Part shown: one piece after another, positions 24,516-31,400 of the stretch
How the letters are laid out: each line of letters starts with the position of its first letter
How positions within the stretch are numbered: position 1 is the first letter of the stretch
DNA from: Bacillota bacterium
GTDB taxonomy: Bacteria; Bacillota; Bacilli; Bacillales; Cytobacillaceae
Direction of reading: 5' to 3'
Length of the DNA: 44,804 nucleotides
NCBI GenBank assembly: GCA_023389895.1
Contig: JAEWDX010000189.1
Coordinates: 1 to 44,804 of the forward strand
Made by a program: the position numbers and the translations under genes
Notes under the pieces: model-generated
Databases searched by the model: none
What the model saw: only the letters and a program-made list of their open reading frames with translations
Told to the model about the DNA's origin: nothing

Positions 24516-24552
24516 ATGAAAAAAACAGTCCCTCCCTCGGACTGTTTTTTTT
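24516..24552. terminator. Orphan bidirectional terminator
   Basis: AAAAAACAGTCC (ACAGTCC at 24525-24531) pairs with GGACTGT (24539-24545), followed by eight Ts. The A-run on the other side lets it also end the minus-strand HIT transcript. On the plus strand no gene lies between it and the atp terminator, which is why a short unit is suspected. Confidence 0.9.
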
Positions 24553-24718
24553 ATTTGCACATTGCATGGGTGTCTGTGGTGACGCTGAATGTGAAGGGAG
24601 CGAGAGGCAGACCTTCGGTTTGAGGAATACGTGTGTAGAAATAAAAAAGTTGTTTGTTTTTCGGAGAACTAAAAGTTCACCGTAGCCCCCTAATTTGAAT
24701 TAAAACTATATTTGTGCG

Positions 24719-25186
24719 CTAAATATTTTCATGTATCCATGAACGTAACTTTTGCGTATAGAAAGGGCGTTCATCAGGTTCTGTAAAGTAACATTTCGTT
24801 ATGTAAAGATTGTCACCGTCATATCTTGGATATACATGAAGGTGATAATGCCATACATCTTGATTTCCCGCAGGCTCGTTATGCTGTCGAGTAGAAATCC
24901 CATCACAACCATATGTATTTTTCATTGCAAATGCTGTTAATTGAGCAACATGATGGATTTCAGCAGCTATTTCTGCAGGGAGTTCATATATATTTTCAAA
25001 ATGTTCGTTCGGGACAACTAGAACATGTCCTTTATTATTAGGCCACCATTTACTTGCAATAAATGCTGTTACATATTTATTTTGATAAATAATGTCTCTT
25101 TTTTTTGTACCATTATTTTGTTTTTCTTTACCTGATACAATTCGACAAAATGGACACTCATAATCTTCTGGTTTGTGGGAATACAA
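24719..25186 (-). CDS. HIT-family hydrolase
   Basis: A histidine-triad protein; HIT enzymes cleave nucleoside phosphoramidates or dinucleotide substrates. The 155-residue product ends its core with the triad HYHLHVYPRY (H-x-H-x-H), preceded by NEPAGNQDVW. It also has KGHVLVVPNEHFENIYELP and an N-terminal CPFC pair that could bind zinc. I prefer the TTG start at 25186. The AAGGAG at 25196-25201 touches the upstream ATG (25195) with no spacing but stands nine bases from the TTG, and MYSHKPEDYECPFC reads like a natural N-terminus. The ATG at 25195 would add three residues. The substrate is unknown. It is the only minus-strand gene between the atp and nuo operons. Confidence 0.88.
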   Translation of the reverse strand: MYSHKPEDYECPFCRIVSGKEKQNNGTKKRDIIYQNKYVTAFIASKWWPNNKGHVLVVPNEHFENIYELPAEIAAEIHHVAQLTAFAMKNTYGCDGISTRQHNEPAGNQDVWHYHLHVYPRYDGDNLYITKCYFTEPDERPFYTQKLRSWIHENI

Positions 25187-25280
25187 CCTAATCATCTCCT
25201 TTTCTGATATTAAATCCTGCCCTTTTCTTAGTTATACTAATATTGAAATATTCATACTTTTATTAATACAAATAAATAAG

Positions 25281-25318
25281 AAAGATGGTATAAAAATCAA
25301 ATTTCACACCATCTTTTT
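25281..25318 (+). terminator. Terminator-like hairpin
   Basis: AAAGATGGT (25281-25289) pairs with ACCATCTTT (25308-25316), followed by Ts. No plus-strand gene precedes it, so it may be left over from lost sequence. Confidence 0.5.
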
Positions 25319-25345
25319 AAACAACTTTATTATTCGTGAACAACA

Positions 25346-25532
25346 CGAACTTAGGAGTCGGTACTTGCGTATCAGTTTATGGGGAAGTGATATTAATCAC
25401 GATTTAGTTGAAGAAATTTTTAAAACTTCAGTAGTGGGGAGCAAATATATGGAAGAGTACTAGCGTACCTTCTAATGAAGGTTTAAATTTTTTTATCAAT
25501 TTAGAATATGGATTTTATGGTGTTAGAGTAGG
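25346..25532 (+). pseudogene. Possible decayed small gene
   Basis: One frame gives a protein-like stretch reading RYLRISLWGSDINHDLVEEI and stops at 25463. A different frame then gives NFFINLEYGFYGVRVGTWHN and stops near 25548. The first part resembles the start of DUF4279-type proteins (YLRIxGDDxxPDEIxxxLG pattern). There is no ribosome-binding site or good start. I read it as a frameshifted remnant, but the resemblance is weak. Confidence 0.2.
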
Positions 25533-25573
25533 AACTTGGCATAATTAGTAAATATATTTAATAAAAAATATAG

Positions 25574-25637
25574 TGCACAGTTCGCATTCGCGCCATGAAA
25601 TGTTAAATAAGTATGAAGTTTGGGGAGGCGCGAATGC
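25574..25637. repeat. Inverted repeat with 11-bp arms
   Basis: GCATTCGCGCC (25574-25584) and GGCGCGAATGC (25627-25637) are perfectly complementary with a 42-nt AT-rich loop. The GC-rich arms stand out in AT-rich surroundings. It lies 12 bp left of the larger palindrome. Confidence 0.7.
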
Positions 25638-25649
25638 TCAGGGAGAGGG

Positions 25650-25850
25650 ATTTGTGTCGACGAATGGGGTGAAAAAATAGAAATTATCTCGCTACGCGCT
25701 GCTGTCGCATCGCTAGCTTTTGCTGTCGCAAAAGCTCCCCAGACAAAAGCTTTTTTCGCTTTTTGAGAGCAAGCTCTCAAGCGCTGTAAAAGTTTTAATC
25801 TGGGGGCGAGAGAATTTCTATTTTATGGCTTATGGCTTGTCGACACAAAT
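25650..25850. repeat. 200-nt multi-armed palindromic element before nuoA
   Basis: Nested arms: ATTTGTGTCGAC (25650-25661) with GTCGACACAAAT (25839-25850), perfect; AAAATAGAAATTATCTCGC (25674-25692) with 25806-25824, one mismatch; CCCCAGA plus flank (25737-25754) with 25788-25805. Two internal hairpins are perfect: AGCTTTTGC/GCAAAAGCT (25715-25736) and TTGAGAGC/GCTCTCAA (25763-25780). The whole could extrude as a cruciform or fold as a cloverleaf RNA. No protein is encoded. It resembles a small non-autonomous mobile repeat. Its right end contains the -35 of the nuo promoter. Confidence 0.8.
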
Positions 25851-25868
25851 TTGTAACAGTGCTATAAT
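25840..25868 (+). promoter_or_regulatory. Sigma-A promoter of the nuo operon
   Basis: TCGACA (25840-25845), 17-bp spacer, and a perfect TATAAT (25863-25868) with the extended TGC element. The -35 lies inside the right arm of the palindrome. The transcript would start near 25875, about 50 nt before nuoA. Confidence 0.85.
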
Positions 25869-25890
25869 GATTACGGTTACAATTATAAAT

Positions 25891-25908
25891 GTTAGAAAAA
25901 ATTCACAA
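25891..25908. promoter_or_regulatory. Rex-like half-degenerate site in nuo leader
   Basis: GTTAGAA-AAAA-TTCACAA keeps the complete right half of a Rex operator and three or four of seven bases in the left half. It is placed just after the predicted start of transcription and four bases before the nuoA Shine-Dalgarno site, where bound repressor would block transcription. Confidence 0.35.
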
Positions 25909-25925
25909 CATTGGAGGGGATGGGC

Positions 25926-26300
25926 ATGGATACGTTAAATATATATCAAAATAATTATTTGATAGTATTTGTCTTTCTATTGCTCGGGGTTTTGTTACCA
26001 GTGGTGGCTTTGTTTATTGGAAAGCTGTTACGGCCTTATAAGCCGTCTGAATCGAAGTATACCACGTATGAAAGTGGACTTGAGCCTTTTGGTGACTCAA
26101 GGGTGCAGTTCAATGTCCGCTATTATATTTTTGCACTAATGTTTGTTATTTTTGATGTGGAGACGGTCTTTTTATATCCTTGGGCTGTTGCCTACGAAAA
26201 ACTTGGAATTTTTGCATTAATCGAAATGTTGATTTTTGTATTCATGCTGATCATCGGGCTTATTTATGCTTGGAAGAAGAAGGTGTTGAAATGGATCTAA
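25926..26300 (+). CDS. nuoA: NADH-quinone oxidoreductase subunit A
   Basis: NuoA is a small membrane subunit at the junction of the peripheral and membrane arms of complex I. The 124-residue product has three helices. The conserved loop YTTYESGLEPFGDSRVQFNVRYYIFALMF is followed by VIFDVETVFLYPWA with its acidic residues. The ATG at 25926 has GGAGG eight bases upstream; the in-frame ATG at 25920 is too close. It overlaps nuoB by ten bases. Confidence 0.96.
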   Translation: MDTLNIYQNNYLIVFVFLLLGVLLPVVALFIGKLLRPYKPSESKYTTYESGLEPFGDSRVQFNVRYYIFALMFVIFDVETVFLYPWAVAYEKLGIFALIEMLIFVFMLIIGLIYAWKKKVLKWI

Positions 26301-26803
26301 CATTAAAGGACATTCCAGAAAAGGATATAAAGGAAGTTGAAAGAACGGTGTTTATGTCATCGTTTGAACAAATTAAAGCCTGGTCGCGAAGTGCTTCGTT
26401 ATGGCCGATGACTTTTGGGCTTGCATGCTGTGCGATTGAAATGATGCAGGCGAGTAATGCGCATTATGATTTAGAACGCTTCGGTACATTCTATCGGAAT
26501 TCTCCTCGTCAATCTGATGTCATGATTGTTTCAGGTACTGTCACAAAGAAGATGGCTCCCATTCTTCGCAGACTATATGATCAAATGCCTGAACCGAAAT
26601 GGGTTATTGCGATGGGCTCCTGTGCAACAGCTGGTGGTCCTTATGTAAAATCTTATTCGGTTGTAAAAGGGGTCGATCAAATTGTACCTGTCGATGTGTA
26701 CATACCTGGATGCCCCCCTAATCCAGCTGCTTTAATCTATGGAATAAATAAATTAAGAGAAAAAATCCGTTATGAGGCGAAGACTGGGAAGAAGGTGATG
26801 TAA
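26291..26803 (+). CDS. nuoB: NADH-quinone oxidoreductase subunit B
   Basis: NuoB (PSST) holds the terminal iron-sulfur cluster N2, which hands electrons to quinone. The 170-residue product has the N2 ligands as tandem Cys46-Cys47 in GLACCAIEM, Cys111 in GSCATAGG and Cys141 in PGCPPNP. All four ligands are present, so the subunit should be active. It begins inside nuoA (ten-base overlap) and ends three bases before nuoC, implying coupled translation. Confidence 0.97.
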   Translation: MDLTLKDIPEKDIKEVERTVFMSSFEQIKAWSRSASLWPMTFGLACCAIEMMQASNAHYDLERFGTFYRNSPRQSDVMIVSGTVTKKMAPILRRLYDQMPEPKWVIAMGSCATAGGPYVKSYSVVKGVDQIVPVDVYIPGCPPNPAALIYGINKLREKIRYEAKTGKKVM

Positions 26804-26806
26804 CCA

Positions 26807-27898
26807 ATGACGGGCGAAAAAGATCTTGACCAATTGAAAAAGGAAGCTGCAGCAAAGGCGAAAGCCGCTGCTCTAGCGAAAATGAAAGCGAAAGAGCAAG
26901 GCGAAGCACCCCCAGAGGTTTCAGAAGCTCCGAAAGCAGAAGAAATGGATGTGGCTAAGCAAAAAGCCGCTGCTGCAGCAAAGGCGAAAGCTGCTGCTCT
27001 AGCGAAAATGAAAGCGAAAGAGCAAAGCGAAGCACTCCCAGGGGTTTCAGATGCTCCGAAGGCAGAAGAAATGGATATAGCTAAGCAAAAAGCTGCCGCT
27101 GCAGCAAAGGCAAAGGCCGCTGCTGCTGCAAAAGCAAAAGCTGCTGCATTAGCAAAGCAGGCAGGCGACGAAGGTGGATCTGCTCCAGCTTCTGATGATG
27201 AAAAGGCAAAGGCCATTGCTGCTGCAAAAGCGAAAGCCGCCGCCGCCGCGAAGGCAAAAGCTGCTGCTGCCGCAAAAGCAGGTGGCGAATCTGTTGGGGA
27301 TGATGAGAAAGCGAAAGCTATCGCTGCTGCGAAAGCAAAAGCTGCCGCCGCTGCCGCTGCAAAGGCAAAAGCTGGAGGCGCTACAGCAAAGGCTGAACCG
27401 GCAGAGGAAATGAAGCCATCGCCAAATCAACCAATATTAGATAAATATGTTAAGGCGATAGAGGAAAATCTTGGTGCTGAAGTATTAGAAGATTCGTATA
27501 TTAATAATCTTTCAAAGGACGTGCCAACATTAGTAGCGAAAAAAGAAGCCTATTTTAAATTAGCGGAATTTCTAAAATATAATGAGCAATTAGGCTTTGA
27601 TTATTTATCAGAGCTTCATGGAACTGATTTTGTTACACATATGGAAGTGTATGTTCATTTATTCTCATACAAAAACAATCAATCTGTCGCTTTAAAAGTG
27701 AAGCTCGATCGGGATGAGCCTGAGGTCGATTCGCTCGTATCGTTATGGCTTGGAGCAAACTGGCCAGAATGTGAAGCCTATGATTTATTAGGAATTAAGT
27801 TCAACAATCATCCGAGCCTACACCGCATCATGCTTGGTGAAGATTGGGTTGGACATCCATTAAGAAAAGACTACGAACCGTACGATGTGGAGGTGTAA
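26807..27898 (+). CDS. nuoC: NADH-quinone oxidoreductase subunit C with long Ala/Lys-rich N-terminal extension
   Basis: NuoC is the 30-kDa peripheral-arm subunit next to NuoD. The C-terminal 160 residues (about 205-363) are the conserved domain, ending in the family signature with AYDLLGIKFNNHPSLHRI and WVGHPLRKDYEPYDVEV. The first 200 residues are an unusual low-complexity segment of Ala, Lys and Glu (AAAKAKAAALAKMKAKEQ-type blocks). It includes two nearly identical 42-residue repeats (126 bp apart at the DNA level) and later EKAKAIAAAKAKAAA blocks. It looks like a long single helix or flexible arm. Typical NuoC proteins lack this, although I recall Bacillus relatives with extended versions. 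The signature's usual ERE reads ECE here. nuoD follows three bases later. Confidence 0.95.
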   Translation: MTGEKDLDQLKKEAAAKAKAAALAKMKAKEQGEAPPEVSEAPKAEEMDVAKQKAAAAAKAKAAALAKMKAKEQSEALPGVSDAPKAEEMDIAKQKAAAAAKAKAAAAAKAKAAALAKQAGDEGGSAPASDDEKAKAIAAAKAKAAAAAKAKAAAAAKAGGESVGDDEKAKAIAAAKAKAAAAAAAKAKAGGATAKAEPAEEMKPSPNQPILDKYVKAIEENLGAEVLEDSYINNLSKDVPTLVAKKEAYFKLAEFLKYNEQLGFDYLSELHGTDFVTHMEVYVHLFSYKNNQSVALKVKLDRDEPEVDSLVSLWLGANWPECEAYDLLGIKFNNHPSLHRIMLGEDWVGHPLRKDYEPYDVEV

Positions 27899-27901
27899 AA
27901 A

Positions 27902-29002
27902 ATGTTACGAACAGAAGAAATGCTTTTGAACGTAGGACCTCAGCACCCTAGTACGCACGGTGTTTTTCGTCTTGTCTTGAAAATTGATGGAGAAACCATT
28001 GTCGAAGCAAAGCCTGTGATTGGCTACCTTCACCGCGGTACAGAAAAGCTGGCCGAAAACCTTCAATACACACAAATTATTCCTTATACCGATAGAATGG
28101 ACTACGTATCAGCAATGACGAATAATTACGTCATATGTCATGCTGTTGAAACGATGGCGGGCATTCAAGTTCCAGAGAGAGCCGAATATTTACGTGTTAT
28201 TGCGATGGAGCTTGGGCGTGTCGCTAGTCACCTTGTATGGTGGGGAACTTTTTTACTTGACCTTGGTGCAACGAGTCCGCTTCTTTATGCATTCCGTGAA
28301 AGAGAAATGATCATTAATATGCTGAATGAACTATCGGGTGCGCGTTTAACCTTTAACTATATGCGTGTCGGTGGTGTTAAATGGGATGCTCCTGAAGGCT
28401 GGATTGAAAAAGTAAGGGATTTCATTCCGTATATGCGTGAGCAGCTTAAAGGCTATCATCAATTTGTTACGGGAAATGAGATTTTTATGAACCGTGTAAA
28501 AGGTGTTGGTACTTACACGAAGGAGGATGCGCTTCAATATTCATTGAGTGGAGCGAACTTACGCTGTACAGGGATAAAATGGGATCTGCGCAAAAATGAG
28601 CCGTATTCCATTTATGACCGCTTTGACTTTGATGTTCCTGTTCGTGAATCAGGAGACGCATGGGCGCGCTACCATGTACGCTTAGCAGAAATCGAAGAGT
28701 CTTTAAAAATTTTAGAACAAGCCTGTGAACAATTTCCTTCAGAGGGAGAGATTTTAGGAAAAGTGCCTAAAATCATTAAAGCTCCAAAAGGGGAAGCCTT
28801 TGTACGAATTGAGTCACCTCGTGGGGAAATTGGTTGTTATATTGCAAGTGATGGCAAGAAGGAACCATATCGTGTGAAATTCAGAAGACCATCATTTTAT
28901 AATTTGCAAATTCTCCCTAAACTTTTAGAGGGTGAAACGATTGCAAACTTAATTTCCATTCTAGGAGCAGTTGATATTATCCTAGGGGAGGTGGATGGCT
29001 AA
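27902..29002 (+). CDS. nuoD: NADH-quinone oxidoreductase subunit D
   Basis: NuoD (49 kDa) shares the quinone-binding site with NuoB and descends from the [NiFe]-hydrogenase large subunit. The 366-residue product has the quinone-site loop NVGPQHPSTHGVFRLVL at its N-terminus, IGYLHRGTEKLAE, the tyrosine-containing DYVSAMTNNY region, and the C-terminal PRGEIGCYIASDG...PSFYNLQ. Hydrogenase Ni ligands are absent, as expected. Its stop overlaps the nuoH start by one base (TAATG). Confidence 0.97.
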   Translation: MLRTEEMLLNVGPQHPSTHGVFRLVLKIDGETIVEAKPVIGYLHRGTEKLAENLQYTQIIPYTDRMDYVSAMTNNYVICHAVETMAGIQVPERAEYLRVIAMELGRVASHLVWWGTFLLDLGATSPLLYAFREREMIINMLNELSGARLTFNYMRVGGVKWDAPEGWIEKVRDFIPYMREQLKGYHQFVTGNEIFMNRVKGVGTYTKEDALQYSLSGANLRCTGIKWDLRKNEPYSIYDRFDFDVPVRESGDAWARYHVRLAEIEESLKILEQACEQFPSEGEILGKVPKIIKAPKGEAFVRIESPRGEIGCYIASDGKKEPYRVKFRRPSFYNLQILPKLLEGETIANLISILGAVDIILGEVDG

Positions 29003-30012
29003 TGGTACAGGATTTATTAAATTCTCAACCAGGACTATTAAATTTCGGGATTTTCTTTTTACTAGCGGTTGTTCTGCTTTTAGTCATTTTAGGCTTTGTT
29101 ACGTATGCGATTTTGGCAGAGCGGAAGGTGTTGGGCTTTATGCAGCTCCGTCAAGGTCCAAACCAGGTTGGAGGACGATGGGGGTTACTGCAAACTGTAG
29201 CCGACGTGTTAAAGCTTCTTCTAAAAGAAGATACGATTCCAAAGCTTGCAGATAAACCTTTATTCATTATCGCGCCAGTTATTGGTTTTGCACCAGCCTT
29301 CATTGTTATGGCAACAATACCGTTTACTGATAAGTTTCAATTTGCAGATCTTGGTGTAGGCTTACTTTATTATATCGCTATATCAGGGTTAACTGTTATT
29401 GGAATGCTCACAGGTGGTTGGGCGTCTAATAATAAATATGCCCTCCTTGGGGGAATGCGGGCAGCGGCACAGATGATTTCTTATGAAATTCCGCTTGTTA
29501 TGTCAGTGCTCGGTATTGTTCTCTTAACGGGTAGCTTAAACTTAAATGAAATTGTCCTTGCACAGGAGAATGTCTGGTATATCTTACTTCAGCCTATTGC
29601 TTTCCTTGTTTTCATTGTTGCCGCAACAGCTGAATTAAACCGTGTGCCCTTTGACCTTCCAGAATCTGAGAACGAGCTTGTGGCTGGTTTCCATGTTGAG
29701 TATTCAGGATTCCGCTGGGCGATGTTCATGTTGGCGGAATATGTGTATCTATTTGCGATGGCATCATTAACAACTGTTTTATTCTTAGGAGGATGGCTAC
29801 CGTTATTCTCTTTCCTAGATTTTATTCCTGGTGCCGTTTGGTTTGCCCTTAAGTTTATGTTTGTCGTTTTTTTATTAATCTGGTTCCGGACGACATTCCC
29901 ACGTATCCGTGCAGATAAATTAATGGAATTAGGCTGGAAAATTCTTTTGCCAATCGCATTAGCAAATATTTTCCTTACAGCAATAATAAAAGAAATTATG
30001 AAACTGTTTTAA
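29002..30012 (+). CDS. nuoH: NADH-quinone oxidoreductase subunit H
   Basis: NuoH forms the quinone chamber and the first half-channel. The 336-residue protein has eight predicted membrane helices. The conserved loop AELNRVPFDLPESENELVAGFHVEYSGFRWAMF carries the acidic residues that link quinone chemistry to proton pumping, and ERKVLGFMQLRQGPNQVG lies near the N-terminus. AGGGGAGGTGG precedes the start, which overlaps the nuoD stop. Forty-eight bases separate it from nuoI. Confidence 0.97.
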   Translation: MVQDLLNSQPGLLNFGIFFLLAVVLLLVILGFVTYAILAERKVLGFMQLRQGPNQVGGRWGLLQTVADVLKLLLKEDTIPKLADKPLFIIAPVIGFAPAFIVMATIPFTDKFQFADLGVGLLYYIAISGLTVIGMLTGGWASNNKYALLGGMRAAAQMISYEIPLVMSVLGIVLLTGSLNLNEIVLAQENVWYILLQPIAFLVFIVAATAELNRVPFDLPESENELVAGFHVEYSGFRWAMFMLAEYVYLFAMASLTTVLFLGGWLPLFSFLDFIPGAVWFALKFMFVVFLLIWFRTTFPRIRADKLMELGWKILLPIALANIFLTAIIKEIMKLF

Positions 30013-30060
30013 TTCTTCAAGAAAGAGGAAGATTACTTAATCCGTAAGGGGTGAAAAAAC

Positions 30061-30480
30061 ATGCTTGGTTTATTAAAAGGCTTAAAGTATACCCTTAATA
30101 ATTTAACGAAGGAAAAACCGACCTATGAATATCCGCATGAACCGCTACCGCTTCCTGATCGCTTCCGCGGAATTCAGAAGTTTTATCCTGAAAAGTGTAT
30201 TGTCTGTAATCAATGTATGAATATTTGTCCGACAGAGTGTATTAACCTTGTTGGTAAAAAACATCCTGATCCAACGAAAAAAGGGAAAATCATTGATACA
30301 TATGATATCAATTTCGAAATCTGTATATTATGCGACTTATGTACAGAAGTTTGTCCGACTGAGGCAATTATTATGACGAATGAATTTGAACTAGCCGAGT
30401 TCAGTCGTGATGCCCTTTTTAAAAACCTGGAATGGCTTGATGAAAATGATGAAAGTATACGGAGGGTGAATAAACCATGA
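30061..30480 (+). CDS. nuoI: NADH-quinone oxidoreductase subunit I
   Basis: NuoI carries the two 4Fe-4S clusters N6a and N6b that lead electrons to N2. The 139-residue product has both complete motifs, CIVCNQCMNICPTEC and CILCDLCTEVCPTEA, plus RFRGIQKFYPEKC before the first. In complexes without NuoEFG this subunit is the likely entry region for electrons from a soluble donor. The ATG is preceded by AAGGGGTGA. It overlaps nuoJ by four bases (ATGA). Confidence 0.97.
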   Translation: MLGLLKGLKYTLNNLTKEKPTYEYPHEPLPLPDRFRGIQKFYPEKCIVCNQCMNICPTECINLVGKKHPDPTKKGKIIDTYDINFEICILCDLCTEVCPTEAIIMTNEFELAEFSRDALFKNLEWLDENDESIRRVNKP

Positions 30481-30998
30481 CTTTATCAGGTGAATTTATT
30501 GCGTTTATTTCACTCGCTATCGTTGCGATCATAGGTGGTGTGCTATTACTGAACTTAAAGAATGTCGTACATATGGTTGTTGCGATTGTCTTTACATTTG
30601 TCAGTATTGCAGGGATTTATGTCACGCTGTCAGCAGAATTCGTCGCAGTGGCGCAAATCCTACTCTATTCCGGAGCGATTACGGTCATGATGCTCTTTGG
30701 AATTATGATGACGCGACATGATGATACGAGCGAGGATAAAACGGGGAAACTTCGGAAATTTTTCGTTTTCCTAGGTGTTTTAGGGTTTGCCTTTGCCGTT
30801 TATATCGGAATTTATAATCTTGATTTTGGTCAAGTGCCAACCGCATTACATGAAAATAATACAGAGCAAATTGGAATGTCTCTTTATTCAAAATACATCA
30901 TTCCATTTGAATTAACTTCGGTTTTATTATTAGCATCTCTTTTCGGAGCGATTGTGTTAGCGAAAAATGATGATGAGAAGGAGGCGGAGAAGGAATGA
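30477..30998 (+). CDS. nuoJ: NADH-quinone oxidoreductase subunit J
   Basis: A membrane subunit of the E-channel region, 173 residues with five helices. Its signature is VAVAQILLYSGAITVMMLFGIMM, with VVHMVVAIVFTFVSIAGIYV before it. The C-terminal tail DDEKEAEKE is acidic. It starts in the nuoI stop and ends in the nuoK start (ATGA on both sides), so I, J and K are tightly coupled. Confidence 0.96.
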   Translation: MTLSGEFIAFISLAIVAIIGGVLLLNLKNVVHMVVAIVFTFVSIAGIYVTLSAEFVAVAQILLYSGAITVMMLFGIMMTRHDDTSEDKTGKLRKFFVFLGVLGFAFAVYIGIYNLDFGQVPTALHENNTEQIGMSLYSKYIIPFELTSVLLLASLFGAIVLAKNDDEKEAEKE

Positions 30999-31309
30999 GT
31001 TCAGTTCCCATTTCAGCCTATCTGGTACTGGCATTGATTCTTTTCTGTATCGGCTTATATGGTGCGTTGACGAAAAAGAACACAGTCATTGTGTTACTGT
31101 CGATCGAATTAATGCTGAATGCGGCGAATATTAATTTAGTCGCTTTCAGTAAATTTGGTGTCATGCCTTCTATTACGGGTCAAGTATTTGCTTTATTTTC
31201 CATGAGTGTTGCTGCGGCTGAAGCAGCTGTTGGTTTAGCTATTTTGATTGCCCTTTACCGCAATCGCAGCACAGTGAAAATTGACGAAATAAATTTATTA
31301 AAACGCTAG
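30995..31309 (+). CDS. nuoK: NADH-quinone oxidoreductase subunit K
   Basis: An MrpC-like membrane subunit with three helices and 104 residues. The conserved glutamates of the pumping path are in VLLSIELMLNAANINLVAFS and VAAAEAAVGLAILIALYR. It overlaps nuoJ by four bases. A 91-nt gap follows before nuoL, the largest in the operon; I see no terminator in it. Confidence 0.96.
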   Translation: MSSVPISAYLVLALILFCIGLYGALTKKNTVIVLLSIELMLNAANINLVAFSKFGVMPSITGQVFALFSMSVAAAEAAVGLAILIALYRNRSTVKIDEINLLKR

Positions 31310-31400
31310 ATCAGTACCTATTCATCTAGTAATCTAACACGTTGATTTTGCGAAAATTGGGAACGTAAAGCAGCGTGCTTAAAAGGGGATTGTGATATTG

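Larger units (their letters stand above)
24346..24552 (+). ncRNA. Possible small RNA or relic leader under Rex control
   Basis: Between a candidate promoter and a strong terminator there is no coding frame, but there are three hairpins in series. These are TTCTAAATTA/TAATTTAGAA (24373-24396), the Rex palindrome (24435-24452) and CACCAAT/ATTGGTG (24463-24481). Unpaired C-runs follow: ACCCC near 24510 and CCCTCCC in the terminator loop. C-rich single strands are how Gram-positive sRNAs such as RoxS/RsaE bind Shine-Dalgarno sequences, and RoxS is a known Rex target in B. subtilis. I cannot show homology to RoxS. A dead promoter of a lost gene is the main alternative. Confidence 0.3.

Noticed and set aside
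23777..25925. Insertion sequence or prophage between the atp and nuo operons
   Set aside because: No transposase, integrase or phage-like frame is present; only repeats, a HIT gene and a small relic.
26770..27430. Long alanine- or glutamine-rich frames on the minus strand and in other plus frames
   Set aside because: They are shadows of the Ala/Lys repeat in nuoC; nuoC itself has the ribosome-binding context, the operon spacing and a conserved C-terminal domain in the same frame.
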